A stretch of DNA of 64,000 nucleotides from Microvirga lupini (GTDB lineage: Bacteria > Pseudomonadota > Alphaproteobacteria > Rhizobiales > Beijerinckiaceae): assembly GCF_014191055.1 (NCBI RefSeq), contig NZ_JACHWB010000001.1, forward strand, positions 835,875-899,874, written 5' to 3'. The translations under genes and the position numbers were made by a program. Shown piece by piece: positions 24,729-34,601 of this stretch (position 1 is its first letter; every line of letters begins with the position of its first letter). Under the pieces are notes generated by a model, which saw nothing but the letters and a program-made list of their open reading frames with translations, made no database searches and was not told the DNA's origin.

Positions 24729-26801
24729 TCAGGCGCGCCGCCGTCCCTCGATCAGCCAGGCGGCGAGGGTCGAGCCGATCAGCAGCACCAACCCGATGAA
24801 GCCCAGCGCCATCGGGAAGACCGAGACGCCGCGCAAGATGGCGCTGTCGCTCGGTTTGATGCCGATCCAGTCGCCGCCGGCAAAGCGGGAGCCCGAATGC
24901 ACCGCGATGATGCGGGGCAGGGTGATGCTCTGGTCGCCCTCCATGGCCACGCGCCGGACCGATCCGCCCGTCGCCTGGGCTATGGGTGCGAGAGCCTCGG
25001 TGTTGCTGAACACGTCCATCAACTCGCGCGGATTGGCCGGCCCGATGCTGACGAAGGCGATGAGGTCGCCCGAGCGCACCGTGTGGAGCCCGAGTTCGCG
25101 GCTCGCCACCTGGGCGGTGAACAGGCCGGGGCGCGACTCGGTGAGAGCCACGCTGCTCTCCTGGCCGCTTGGCGCGACGAGGGTCACCGGGTCGGCCGTC
25201 TCCGCCATGGTCTGGCGCTCGATGCGGATGTCGCGTCCCTGCGCACTCGCCCGCAGGGCCTCCTCCTCCAGAGCCGGTTCCTTCATGAGCCAGTGGGCGA
25301 GACGGCGCAGGAGGTCGAGATGCGGCCCGCCTTCCTGATAGCCGCGGGCCCAGAGCCAGGCATGGTCGGAGAGCAGGAGCGCCACACGGCCCTTGTCCTC
25401 CCGGCGTAGTACCAGGAGAGGCAGGTCGTTGGCGCCCGACATGAGTGTGTCGCCTGACTGCACCTGCGAGCCGATGATGCGCAGCCACTCGCCCCAGGCG
25501 GGCGGCGACTGCTCCGATCCCGGCAGGTCGCGGGTGACCGGGTGGCGGTCGCCGGTATCGGTGATCTCGGCCTTGTAGGGCTGCTCGATGATGCTGCCGT
25601 TGGGCTGGCCTGGAATGATCGGCGAAAGCCGCGTCTGCGCGAGGCTGCCATAGCTGGCGAATTCCGGTCCCGCTGCCACGAGGATCGCGCCACCCTCGCG
25701 CACATAGCGCACGATGTTCTCGAAATAGCTCGACGGCAGGATGCTCTGGTTCGCGTAACGGTCGAAGATGATCAGGTCGAATTCCTTGATCTTCTGCTGG
25801 AACAGCTCGCGGGTCGGGAAGGCGATCAGCGACAGCTCGTTGATCGGGGTCCCATCCTGCTTCTCCGGCGGGCGCAAAATCGTGAAGTGCACGAGGTCTA
25901 CATTGGCATCCGACTTCAGCAGGTTGCGCCAGGTGCGCTCGCCTGCATGGGGCTCGCCGGAGACCAGGAGCACGCGCAGCTTCTCGCGGATGCCCTCGAT
26001 CGGAATGACCGCCCGGTTGTTAGCCTGCGTCAGCTCGTTGGGCAGGCCCTCCACTTCGAGCTCGACCACGTTGGTGCCGCCATGCTCGATGCGCACGTCG
26101 AGGGAGAAGGGCGTGTCAGAACGCACCTGCTGGCGCGTGAGCACCTGTCCGTCCCGACGCACCGTCACGAGGGCCGATCCGGTGCCGCCGCGCTCCATGA
26201 TCTGGGCGCGGATGGTCTGGTCCTTGCCGACGATGCCGAAGCGCGGGGCCTCCAGGAGTTTGATCTGCCGGTCGCGCTCGTCGGGCCGGCCCGTGATCAG
26301 CGCGTGAAGCGGCGCCCTGAACCCGAGCCCTTCCACGGAAGGCGGAATGTCGTGCACGACGCCGTCGGTTACGAAGATGACGCCGGCAAGCCGGTCCGGC
26401 GGCACGTCGGCAAGGCCGTTGGAGAGCGCCGCGAACAGGCGCGTGCCGTCGTCGCCGCTGCCGTCATCGGCCTCGATGAAGCGCGGATCGACATCGGCCA
26501 GCGAGCCGAACCGGCGCTCCAACTCGGCGCGCACCTGATCGGTCATGGGAGAACGGTCGCCCAGTGTCTGCGAGGTGGAGCGGTCGATGACCACCGCCAC
26601 GATGTCCTTCACCTTCTCCCGGTCCTCCTGCACCAGCGCCGGGTTGGCGAGCGCGAGCAGAACCAGCCCGAGCGCGACGGCACGAAGGATCGCCACGGGA
26701 CCGCGCGTGACGAGCGCCAGGATCGCCAGAAGAGCGACGACCGCGCCAAGAGCCCAGAGCGCGTAGTCAGGGATAAGGGGCGAGAAGCTGACCGAAAGCA
26801 A
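24729..26801 (-). CDS. Membrane protein with vWA-like and amidotransferase-like regions (MoxR-linked)
   Basis: This 690-residue protein has two N-terminal spans (about residues 12-33 and 36-58) and a C-terminal span (about 663-685). The N-terminal part has a VIDRSTSQ motif resembling a vWA MIDAS. The centre contains an ILRPPEKQDG...LIIFDRYANQ...REGGAILVAAGPE region like class I glutamine amidotransferases. It is probably anchored with its bulk in the periplasm. A TTG start is favoured because GGGAGG lies upstream, 12 bases after the preceding gene. It is the last gene of the moxR operon; its role is not known. Confidence 0.75.
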   Translation of the reverse strand: MLSVSFSPLIPDYALWALGAVVALLAILALVTRGPVAILRAVALGLVLLALANPALVQEDREKVKDIVAVVIDRSTSQTLGDRSPMTDQVRAELERRFGSLADVDPRFIEADDGSGDDGTRLFAALSNGLADVPPDRLAGVIFVTDGVVHDIPPSVEGLGFRAPLHALITGRPDERDRQIKLLEAPRFGIVGKDQTIRAQIMERGGTGSALVTVRRDGQVLTRQQVRSDTPFSLDVRIEHGGTNVVELEVEGLPNELTQANNRAVIPIEGIREKLRVLLVSGEPHAGERTWRNLLKSDANVDLVHFTILRPPEKQDGTPINELSLIAFPTRELFQQKIKEFDLIIFDRYANQSILPSSYFENIVRYVREGGAILVAAGPEFASYGSLAQTRLSPIIPGQPNGSIIEQPYKAEITDTGDRHPVTRDLPGSEQSPPAWGEWLRIIGSQVQSGDTLMSGANDLPLLVLRREDKGRVALLLSDHAWLWARGYQEGGPHLDLLRRLAHWLMKEPALEEEALRASAQGRDIRIERQTMAETADPVTLVAPSGQESSVALTESRPGLFTAQVASRELGLHTVRSGDLIAFVSIGPANPRELMDVFSNTEALAPIAQATGGSVRRVAMEGDQSITLPRIIAVHSGSRFAGGDWIGIKPSDSAILRGVSVFPMALGFIGLVLLIGSTLAAWLIEGRRRA

Positions 26802-26813
26802 AAGACCTCCCCC

Positions 26814-29618
26814 TTACTGCCCGAGGCGTTCGAGCAGGGCCGGCACGTGCACCTGGTCGGCCTTGTAGTTGCCGGTGAGCGCATACATGACGATGTTGAC
26901 GCCGCTGCGATACGAGAACTCCCGCTGACGCTGGTCGCTGCCGACGACGGGATAGAGCCACTCGCCCCGCTGGCCCACGGCCCAGGCGGCCGCGAGATCA
27001 TTCGACGTGATGATGATGGGTGAGACGCCGTCGCCCGAGCGGGCCGGCCGGTTGGCCTCGCCTTCCGCCTGAGGCGGCAGGGCCTCGACCCAGGTCTGAC
27101 CCGTGGCGTAGCGGCCGGGGAAGCTGTCGAGGATGTAGAAGGTCTTGGTGAGCACGTGATCGACCGGTACGGGCTCGATTTCCGGAATGTCGAGGCCCGC
27201 GAGCAGGCGGCGCAGATACTGCCCCTCTGCGGTCGGCGCGCCGTCGAGGCGATTGCCGAAGGCATCGCGCGTGTCGAAGATCACGGTGCCGCCGCCTTTC
27301 ATGAAGGCGTCGAGACGCCGGATCGCCGCTTCCGACGGGATGGGCCTGCTCGCCACGATCGGCCAGTAGATCAGGGGGTAGAACGCCACCTCGTCCCGCG
27401 ACAGGTCGATGCCGATGGGCTCGCCCGGCGACAGGGCGGTGCGCTGGCTCAGCACCTGCGTCAGCCCGGTCAGGCCTGCCTTGCTGGTCTCGTCCACCTG
27501 CGAGTCGCCCGTAATCACATAGGCGAGCCGCGTCACGAGGGCGGGGCTGGAGCTTTCCATCGTCATCGACGACCGGCGCTCCTGTGCGCTTGCGTCGGAC
27601 ACGGGGTTGAGCAGCCACGTGGAGCCCAGGACGATGGCCGCCGCGGCGCCGGCTTTCCTCAAACGGCCGGAGAGGTTCGAGAGGTGACCGCCGAGCCAGA
27701 GCGACGCGATGGTATCGACCACGAGCAGCAGCAGGGCCAGCATGAAGAGCGGCATGCGCAGATCGATGGTCTGGGCTCCGGCCAGTGGGGCGATCCGGGC
27801 GTTGAGCGGCGCGAAGTTCAGCGGGGCCAGCCGGTCGCCCGGCAGCAGTGCGTTGACGGCAAGGCTCGAATCCACCGGACCGTAGAAGCCGGGCGGGTGT
27901 TCGCCTGTCGCCCGCTCGGCGTAGTTGCGCGTCACGGCACGGGCATTGGCCGGCGGCGAGATGTAGATGCCATAGCCATCAAGGGTCAGACGGGGCGCCA
28001 CGGTCTCGTTCTCCGCATTGCGCGCCTCCGCATTGATGTCGTTCGGAGCGCCGGCCAGAGCGGTGGTCCGGCGCAGCATATCGACGAAGAGGCCGGACAG
28101 GGGCAGGTTCGACCAGGTGGTGTCCGCCGTCACGTGGAAGAGCACGATCATCCCGTCGCCGCGCTTGTCGGCTGTCACGATGGGCGTACCGTCGGCGAGC
28201 GACGCCCAGGTCTTGGCCGGCAGATCGCCGTCGGGTTCCGCGAGGATCTGGCGCCGGATGCCGATTTCCTCCGGCACGGCGAGGCCGAAGAACGGGCTCT
28301 CGCGGGTGAAGGGCGCGAAGGTCTTGGGGGTATCCCACGACAGCGTGCCGCCAAGGCTGCGCCCGCCGCGGCGCAGGCGCACCGGCACGAGCTCATCGTT
28401 GCCGGCGGATAGCCGCGAGCCGGCAAAGCGCAGCAGCATGCCGCCCTGTTCCACGAAGGCCGTGACCTTGCCGAGCGTCTCGCGGTCGAGCCCGCCCACG
28501 TCGGCCAGAACCAGCACGGAGACCTGCTCGTCGATGAGCTGGTTCACCGCATCGGCCACGCCGCCGCGTCCCATGCGGATCTCCGAGTAAGGCGCGAGCG
28601 CACGCTCGATGTAATAGAGCGGCGAGAGGAGGGGCTGCGCCTGATCCGAGGTGCCGCCGAACACGAGGCCGACGCGCCGGCGCTTGCCACGCTCGTCGAG
28701 CAGGTGGACGGCGCCGGCCGAGCCTTCTCCCAGGATCTCGACGCGGGCGATGGCATTGCGAATTTCTGTCGGCAGATCGAAGGGGACGGAGGTCTCCGTG
28801 GCATTGGCCTCGAAGGAGAAGCGCATGTCGGCGAGCGGCAGGCTCTTGAGGTCGAGAGCGCGAATGGTGCCGGTATCGCGTCCGTTCGGCTCAGGTCGTA
28901 CGAGCCTGACATTCAGCTGGCCGCTGGCATTCTCCACGCCGGCAACCGCAAGGGCCGGAGCGCGCTCCGCTTTCAGAACGGTGATCCGCTGACCGTCCGC
29001 CATGGGCGCCAAACCATTGATGAAGCCTTGCCCGTCAACGCCCGCGACCCCGTCGCTGATCCAGATGATATTGGCGTCCGGCGTCGATTCCATGAAACGC
29101 CGGATGGATTCGAGATGCACTTGGCGGTTCTGCAGGTGCGGCAGGGGCTTCAAGGAGCGCAGGCGCTCGAGCGCTGCGGCGGGGCTCGCGGGCTCGATGG
29201 CGGCAGGCGTCTCGGCCGTTGCCACGAGAGCGACCGTGCGCCCGTCACGTCCCGCCGCCTCGATGCGCTCGGACGCCAGATTCATGCGGTCGCGCCAGTC
29301 GTGAGCCGCACTGAATCCGTTGTCGAGCACGATCAGGAGGGGCGAGCGGCTGCTGTCCTCGGCCAGGGGATTCCAGATCGGCCCGGAAGCCGCAAGGATC
29401 AGAAAGGCGGCGAGCAGCAGCCGCAGGAGCAGCAGCCACCAGGGCGTGCGCGCCGGCATTTCCTGCTCGGGGCGCAGGTCCGCCATGATCCTGAGCGGCG
29501 GGAAATCCACGCGCTTCGGCTGTGGCGGCGTGATGCGCAGGAGCAACCAGATCGCCGGCAGCGCGGCAAGCGCCGTGAGAACCAGGGGAACGGTGAAGGT
29601 GAGAGGCAGGCCCAGCAT
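26814..29618 (-). CDS. BatA-type N-terminus plus DUF4159 protein
   Basis: This 934-residue membrane protein begins with an aerotolerance-regulator (BatA) N-terminal segment: a span, then PKRVDFPPLRIMADL and a second span. The middle is a long extracytoplasmic region, followed by a span near residue 630. The C-terminus is a DUF4159 domain (TRLAYVITGDSQVDETSKAG, FYPLIYWPI). It follows the DUF58 gene by 3 bases. In the family such genes accompany MoxR ATPases and are thought to act in envelope or complex assembly. Confidence 0.82.
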   Translation of the reverse strand: MLGLPLTFTVPLVLTALAALPAIWLLLRITPPQPKRVDFPPLRIMADLRPEQEMPARTPWWLLLLRLLLAAFLILAASGPIWNPLAEDSSRSPLLIVLDNGFSAAHDWRDRMNLASERIEAAGRDGRTVALVATAETPAAIEPASPAAALERLRSLKPLPHLQNRQVHLESIRRFMESTPDANIIWISDGVAGVDGQGFINGLAPMADGQRITVLKAERAPALAVAGVENASGQLNVRLVRPEPNGRDTGTIRALDLKSLPLADMRFSFEANATETSVPFDLPTEIRNAIARVEILGEGSAGAVHLLDERGKRRRVGLVFGGTSDQAQPLLSPLYYIERALAPYSEIRMGRGGVADAVNQLIDEQVSVLVLADVGGLDRETLGKVTAFVEQGGMLLRFAGSRLSAGNDELVPVRLRRGGRSLGGTLSWDTPKTFAPFTRESPFFGLAVPEEIGIRRQILAEPDGDLPAKTWASLADGTPIVTADKRGDGMIVLFHVTADTTWSNLPLSGLFVDMLRRTTALAGAPNDINAEARNAENETVAPRLTLDGYGIYISPPANARAVTRNYAERATGEHPPGFYGPVDSSLAVNALLPGDRLAPLNFAPLNARIAPLAGAQTIDLRMPLFMLALLLLVVDTIASLWLGGHLSNLSGRLRKAGAAAAIVLGSTWLLNPVSDASAQERRSSMTMESSSPALVTRLAYVITGDSQVDETSKAGLTGLTQVLSQRTALSPGEPIGIDLSRDEVAFYPLIYWPIVASRPIPSEAAIRRLDAFMKGGGTVIFDTRDAFGNRLDGAPTAEGQYLRRLLAGLDIPEIEPVPVDHVLTKTFYILDSFPGRYATGQTWVEALPPQAEGEANRPARSGDGVSPIIITSNDLAAAWAVGQRGEWLYPVVGSDQRQREFSYRSGVNIVMYALTGNYKADQVHVPALLERLGQ

Positions 29619-29621
29619 CGC

Positions 29622-30548
29622 TCAGCGACCTCCCACACCAATGCCGCGGGAGGTCGCCACCAGCGTCATGAGACGAAGCGCCGCTTCGCTCGCCGGCCGG
29701 TCGGTCCGGTGGATGGTCAATGTCCAGCCGCGGCGACGCGCCAGTTCCTGCAACTCCGCCCGATGCTGCTCGAGCCTCAAGCGATAGGCCTTGCCCCAGG
29801 CGGTGGCGTCGCCGATCCGCAGCGACAGGCCATCCTCCAGATCGTGCAGAACCGCCTGTCCCTGGAACGGGAAGGTCTCCTCCACGGGATCGACGATCAT
29901 CACCAGATGTCCGCGCGCCCCGCGGGACGAGATGCCCTCGACCATGGTGGCGATGTCGCGCGCAGGCGAGAGGAAATCGCTGATCAGGATCGCCTCGTGC
30001 TGCGGCGCCACAGCGGCCTGCGGCGGCAGGTCCTCTTCGAGGGAGGCGCGGTCCGCCACCAGGGTCTGGGCCATGGTCTCGGCAATGCGCCGGGTCGCCC
30101 GCGGCGACATCAGTCCCAGCATGCCCACGCGCTCGCCGCCCTCGACGAAGCAGCTGGCCAGAGCCATGCCGAGCACGATGGCGCGCTCGATCTTGGACGC
30201 CTGAGCGAGGTCCGAGGCATAGCCCATGGAAGCGGACCGGTCGATCCAGAACCAGACGGTCTGGGCCGTTTCCCATTCGCGCTCGCGGACATAGAGGCGG
30301 TCGTCGCGGCCCGAGCGGCGCCAGTCGATCCGCTGCGCAGCCTCGCCGGCCACGAAGGGGCGGAACTGCCAGAAGGTCTCGCCGATGCCGGCGCGGCGGC
30401 GGCCGTGAATGCCGTGGGCGAGGTTGGCCGCGACACGCCGGGCTTCGAGCACAAGGCGCGGCATCCGGTGAGCGAGGGAAAGCGCGCTCTCCGTCTCTTG
30501 GCGGCCCGGCGAGCGGGCGCTTTCGGGGAGGACCCGGACACGGGCCAT
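29622..30548 (-). CDS. DUF58 domain-containing protein
   Basis: This 308-residue protein has the DUF58 core FVAGEAAQRIDWRRSGRDDRL followed by the vWA-like WFWIDRSASM. Proteins of this family are encoded beside MoxR ATPases, which are thought to act on them as chaperones. AGGA lies about 9 bases before the chosen ATG. It is the second gene of the operon, 10 bases after the moxR stop. Confidence 0.88.
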   Translation of the reverse strand: MARVRVLPESARSPGRQETESALSLAHRMPRLVLEARRVAANLAHGIHGRRRAGIGETFWQFRPFVAGEAAQRIDWRRSGRDDRLYVREREWETAQTVWFWIDRSASMGYASDLAQASKIERAIVLGMALASCFVEGGERVGMLGLMSPRATRRIAETMAQTLVADRASLEEDLPPQAAVAPQHEAILISDFLSPARDIATMVEGISSRGARGHLVMIVDPVEETFPFQGQAVLHDLEDGLSLRIGDATAWGKAYRLRLEQHRAELQELARRRGWTLTIHRTDRPASEAALRLMTLVATSRGIGVGGR

Positions 30549-30558
30549 GGTGATGATC

Positions 30559-31575
30559 CTAGCCTGCCAGCCGCGCGGTGAGCCGGCCGATGACGCTGCC
30601 GATCGTGTCCCCGTCCGCACGGGCCGAGAAGGTGAGCGCCATGCGGTGCTTGAGCACCGGTTCGGCCAGCGCCACCACGTCGGCCAGCGAGGGAGCCACG
30701 CGGCCCTCGATGAGCGCACGGGCGCGCACGGCCAGCATCAGGGCCTGGCTGGCGCGGGGGCCTGGGCCCCACAGGATCTTGTCGCTGACGCCCTCGATCC
30801 GCTCCGCTTCCGGGCGGGCCGAGCGCACGAGATCGAGGATCGCCTCGACGACGCTCTCGCCCACCGGCAGCCGGCGGACGAGGCGCTGGGCGTTCATGAG
30901 TGCTTCCGCGTTCATGACGGCCGTGGGCTTGTGATCCTCGGCGCCCGTCGTCTCGATCAGGATGCGCCGCTCGGCCTCGCGGCTCGGATAGCCGACATCG
31001 ATCTCCAACAGGAAGCGGTCGAGCTGGGCCTCGGGGAGGGGATAGGTGCCCTCCTGTTCGATGGGGTTCTGCGTCGCCAGCACGTGGAAGGGCTGGGGCA
31101 GGTCGTGCCGCTCGCCGCCCACGGACACGTGATGCTCCTGCATGGCCTGCAGCAGGGCGGATTGGGTGCGGGGGCTGGCGCGGTTGATCTCGTCGGCCAT
31201 GAGGAGCTGCGCGAAGACGGGACCCTTCACGAAGCGGAAGGAACGACGCCGGTCGGCGCCCTCGTCGAGGATCTCGGACCCCAGGATGTCGGAGGGCATC
31301 AGGTCCGGGGTGAACTGGATGCGGCGGGCGTCGAGCCCGAGCACGGTGCCCAGCGTATCCACAAGCTTCGTCTTCGCGAGGCCTGGAACGCCCACAAGCA
31401 GTCCATGGCCGCCGGCGAGCAGGGTGATCAGGGTGAGGTCCACCACGTCTTCCTGGCCGAAGATGACCGTGTGAATGGCATCACGGGCACGGCCGACAGT
31501 CTCAAGCGTCGCCTCCGCGTTGCGGATGATCGCGTCGTCCAAGGCGGTGGGCGCTTGAGCAATGCTGGCCGTCAT
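30559..31575 (-). CDS. MoxR family AAA+ ATPase
   Basis: This 338-residue ATPase has Walker A GVPGLAKTKLVDTL, Walker B LLMADEINRASPRTQ and sensor 1 ATQNPIEQEGTYPLPEAQLD, diagnostic of MoxR. It is predicted to be a cytoplasmic chaperone-like ATPase acting on the DUF58 and vWA-like products of the same operon. AGAGGGAG precedes the ATG. It is the first gene of a four-gene unit. Confidence 0.93.
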   Translation of the reverse strand: MTASIAQAPTALDDAIIRNAEATLETVGRARDAIHTVIFGQEDVVDLTLITLLAGGHGLLVGVPGLAKTKLVDTLGTVLGLDARRIQFTPDLMPSDILGSEILDEGADRRRSFRFVKGPVFAQLLMADEINRASPRTQSALLQAMQEHHVSVGGERHDLPQPFHVLATQNPIEQEGTYPLPEAQLDRFLLEIDVGYPSREAERRILIETTGAEDHKPTAVMNAEALMNAQRLVRRLPVGESVVEAILDLVRSARPEAERIEGVSDKILWGPGPRASQALMLAVRARALIEGRVAPSLADVVALAEPVLKHRMALTFSARADGDTIGSVIGRLTARLAG

Positions 31576-31776
31576 GAGGTTCGTCTCCCTCTCATACGCA
31601 TGTGCCCCCGGTAGCTAGTCTGCCTTTGATCCTAGTCGAGTGGCAAGGGTCGATGCGCCGCAGCGTTGAACCCATGTGGAGTGGACGAGACAGCAGAGGA
31701 CTCTATGCTCTAGGAAGTAACAATTGCCAGCCGTTCGTCGATCCCGAAAAATGAAAATCCTGTTCACGCTTGCGTC

Positions 31777-32376
31777 ATGACCGATCCTTCGTCCCTCACA
31801 CCCGGAAGCGCCCTGGCCCGCCTGACAGAGGCCCTCGGGTCCGATTCAAAGCGCAAAGGCCCGCCGCCCGTCGAGCGCTGGAACCCGGCCTATTGCGGCG
31901 AGATCGACATGCGCATCGCGGCCGACGGCACGTGGCATTACATGGGCTCGCCCATCAACCGGCCCGCCCTCGTGAAGCTGTTTTCCACGGTTTTGCGCAA
32001 GGATCCGGAGCGCTACGTGCTCGTCACGCCGGTCGAGCGGGTCGGGATTACCGTGGAGGATGCGCCTTTCCTGGCCGTCGAGATGGCCGTGGAGGGTGAG
32101 GGGGAAGGCCGGCAGATCGCCTTCCGCACCAATGTGGACGATCTCGTGCAGGTCGGGCCGGATCATCCTGTCCGCTTCGAGCGGGACGCACATGGCGGCG
32201 TGAAGCCTTACGTCAAAGTCCGAGGGGATTTGTGGGCTCTTGTCACGCGAAGCCTGGCCCTCGATCTGGTTGCCATGAGCGAAGAAAAAACCATCGATGG
32301 GGCGGCGACCTTCGGCCTCGCCGCAGGCGGCACCTTCTTTCCCATCGCTCCCGCGTCCGAACTGGACATCGCTTGA
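31777..32376 (+). CDS. DUF1285 domain-containing protein
   Basis: This 199-residue cytoplasmic protein matches DUF1285: CGEIDMRIAADGTWHYMGSP, INRPALVKLFSTVLRKDPER and YVLVTPVERVGI. The function is unknown. It is the first of four tightly overlapping genes ending in the CCA-adding enzyme, an arrangement common in Rhizobiales. Confidence 0.88.
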   Translation: MTDPSSLTPGSALARLTEALGSDSKRKGPPPVERWNPAYCGEIDMRIAADGTWHYMGSPINRPALVKLFSTVLRKDPERYVLVTPVERVGITVEDAPFLAVEMAVEGEGEGRQIAFRTNVDDLVQVGPDHPVRFERDAHGGVKPYVKVRGDLWALVTRSLALDLVAMSEEKTIDGAATFGLAAGGTFFPIAPASELDIA

Positions 32377-33014
32377 TGCGCCTTGCTCCCCATGACGCGC
32401 CGGACTTCCTGACTCTGGCGACTGAGCGGCTGCGGCCTGAACCGCCCCATGCGGAGGAGGCCCTGGCGAATCCGCGCGGCGATCACAGCCTCGACGACGT
32501 GCCGCTGGTTTACCCTCTGTCGCCGAAGCCTGCCGCCGTCCTGGTGCCGGTGGTCATGCGCGATGAGCCGATGCTCCTGCTCACCGAGCGCGCCGCGCAT
32601 CTGCGCCAGCATTCGGGACAGATCGCCTTTCCGGGCGGCCGGGTCGATGCGACGGACGCTTCGGTCCTGGAGGCGGCTTGCCGCGAGGCCATGGAGGAGA
32701 TCGGCCTCGACAACCGCTTCATCAGCCCGCTCGGCTACCTCGACGCCTACCTGTCCACGACGAATTATCTCGTCATGCCGGTGGTGGCCCGGGTCTCGCC
32801 CTCCTACACGCTTGCCATCAATCACGAGGAGGTGGCCGATGCCTTCGAGGTGCCGCTCAGCTTCCTGATGGATCCCGCGCGCCACGAGCTCCATTCCCGC
32901 GAGTGGAAGGGCAGGCTGCGCCGCTACTATGCAATGCCCTATCAGGGACGCTACATCTGGGGCGTGACGGCGGGCATCATCCGCAATCTTTACGAGAGGC
33001 TCTATATTTCATGA
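32376..33014 (+). CDS. CoA pyrophosphatase-type NUDIX hydrolase
   Basis: This 212-residue protein has LRQHSGQIAFPGGRVD leading into the NUDIX box CREAMEEIGL, the signature of CoA pyrophosphatases (UPF0035). It likely cleaves CoA to phosphopantetheine and 3',5'-ADP. Its ATG shares the A of the preceding stop codon (TGATG), so translation is coupled. Confidence 0.88.
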   Translation: MRLAPHDAPDFLTLATERLRPEPPHAEEALANPRGDHSLDDVPLVYPLSPKPAAVLVPVVMRDEPMLLLTERAAHLRQHSGQIAFPGGRVDATDASVLEAACREAMEEIGLDNRFISPLGYLDAYLSTTNYLVMPVVARVSPSYTLAINHEEVADAFEVPLSFLMDPARHELHSREWKGRLRRYYAMPYQGRYIWGVTAGIIRNLYERLYIS

Positions 33015-33268
33015 CGCGGGCGGTCGTTCAGGGTCTGGTGCTGTTCCTGCTGCCCTTCGTCCTCTTTGGTGCATATCTTGTGATCCGTCGCCGCAATCCT
33101 TTGCTCTGGTCGCACTGGAGCAGTCAGTCCGTCTGGCTCACGATTGCAGGCTTGAGTTTCGTTGTCATTTCGCTGATCGCGACAGCGCTGCTGGACGAGC
33201 GCCAGACGGGCACCTATGTGCCGACGCATATCGAGAACGGGCGACTTGTCCCGGGACATTTCCAGTGA
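33011..33268 (+). CDS. DUF6111-like small membrane protein
   Basis: This 85-residue protein has two spans (VVQGLVLFLLPFVLFGAYLV and WLTIAGLSFVVISLIATAL). The polar C-terminus TGTYVPTHIENGRLVPGHF is a pattern seen in rhizobial DUF6111 proteins encoded before the CCA transferase. The function is unknown. It overlaps the NUDIX gene by ATGA and the next gene by one base. Confidence 0.78.
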   Translation: MTRAVVQGLVLFLLPFVLFGAYLVIRRRNPLLWSHWSSQSVWLTIAGLSFVVISLIATALLDERQTGTYVPTHIENGRLVPGHFQ

Positions 33269-34512
33269 TGCAAAGCCTTGATCGACACGCGCTGACGAGC
33301 CTGCTCCAGCGCCCGCAACTGCGCCGCCTCCTCGACGTGTACAACGGTGAGGGCGAGGAGACCCGCGTCGTGGGTGGGGCCGTGCGCAATGCCCTGCTCG
33401 GACGGCCCGTGACCGAAGTCGACTGCACCACGACCATGCTGCCCGATGCCATCATGGAACGGGCGAAGCGGGCCGGGTTCAAGGCGGTGCCCACAGGCAT
33501 CGAGCACGGCACGATCACGGTGATCGTCGACGGCGAGCCCTTCGAGATCACCACCCTGCGCGAGGATGTGGAAACGGACGGGCGCTATGCGGTGGTCCAT
33601 TTCGGTCGCGATTTCATCCGCGATGCCATGCGGCGGGATTTCACCATCAACGCCCTGTCCCTCGGCCTCGACGGGCAAGTCCATGATTACACCGGCGGCG
33701 AGGCGGATCTTGCCGCCCGGCGGGTGCGCTTCATCGGCGAGGCGCGGACCCGCATCCGCGAGGATTACTTGAGGATCATGCGGTTCTTCCGCTTCCACGC
33801 GGAATATGCGCAAGGCGATCCCGACGCCGAGGGACTGGCAGCCTCCGGGGCCGAGCGGCAGGGGCTGGCGATCCTCTCGAAGGAGCGGATCCGGCACGAA
33901 CTTCTGAAGCTTCTCGTGGCGAAACGGGCCGGGGAGACGATCCGCACCCTGGCCGATCACGGCTTTCTCACCGGCCTGCTCGGCGGCGTGGCAGAGTTCG
34001 GGCGCTTCGACCGCGTGGCGGCCTATGACACGGACAATCCTGTTCCGATCTGGCGTCTGGCGGCACTGGCCGTGCTGGTGGAGGAGGATGCGGAGCGCCT
34101 GCGGGAGCAGCTTCGGCTGTCCAATGACGAGCACAGGAAGCTTGCCGCCTATGCCGGGCTTCTCAACCTCCTGAAGACCCGGGCACTGCCGCTCGATGCC
34201 GGGGCCATCCGCCGCCTGGTGGCGGATCATGAGCCTGAGGCTCTCGGCGTTGTTCTCGCGGCAACAGCCGGAGAGCCGTCTCCGGTGGTCCATGAGGAGG
34301 CGCGTGAGGCGCTTGCGCGCTACCGCAGCGGCGCCGAGCCCGTGCCGGTTTTCCCCCTGCGCGGGGCCGATCTCATCGAGGGCGGTGTGCCGAAGGGGCC
34401 GAAGATCGGCGAAATGCTCGCCCGTGCCCGACAGGCTTGGCTGGCGGAGGGCTGCCGGACGGATGAGACTTCCGCCAGGGACCTGCTCAGGTGCGTGCTG
34501 GAGCAGGCTTAG
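33268..34512 (+). CDS. cca: CCA tRNA nucleotidyltransferase / poly(A) polymerase family
   Basis: This 414-residue class II nucleotidyltransferase has VGGAVRNALLGRPVTEVDCT, RRDFTINALSL and LRIMRFFRFHAEY. It adds or repairs the CCA end of tRNAs. The first acidic residue of the usual DxD is Glu (EVD), which I believe also occurs in other alphaproteobacteria. The start is the ATG that overlaps the previous stop by one base (TGATG). A GTG directly before it is possible. Confidence 0.88.
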   Translation: MQSLDRHALTSLLQRPQLRRLLDVYNGEGEETRVVGGAVRNALLGRPVTEVDCTTTMLPDAIMERAKRAGFKAVPTGIEHGTITVIVDGEPFEITTLREDVETDGRYAVVHFGRDFIRDAMRRDFTINALSLGLDGQVHDYTGGEADLAARRVRFIGEARTRIREDYLRIMRFFRFHAEYAQGDPDAEGLAASGAERQGLAILSKERIRHELLKLLVAKRAGETIRTLADHGFLTGLLGGVAEFGRFDRVAAYDTDNPVPIWRLAALAVLVEEDAERLREQLRLSNDEHRKLAAYAGLLNLLKTRALPLDAGAIRRLVADHEPEALGVVLAATAGEPSPVVHEEAREALARYRSGAEPVPVFPLRGADLIEGGVPKGPKIGEMLARARQAWLAEGCRTDETSARDLLRCVLEQA

Positions 34513-34601
34513 GCCCCCGTATCTCCGGCCGGGAATGACACTCTCTCCTTACATCCCCGGGCTCGTCCCGGGATTCCCGTCTCTGCTGTCCATCTCTCCA
34601 G

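Noticed and set aside
24729..31575. The MoxR operon considered as an anti-phage defence system
   Set aside because: MoxR/vWA modules occur in some defence loci, but here DUF58, BatA-N and DUF4159 partners match the ordinary housekeeping-type operon, and no nuclease or mobile element is near.
33268..34512. Glu in place of the first Asp of the DxD in the CCA enzyme as a sign of inactivation
   Set aside because: The rest of the active site is normal, and Glu at this position is, as far as I recall, found in other alphaproteobacterial CCA enzymes.
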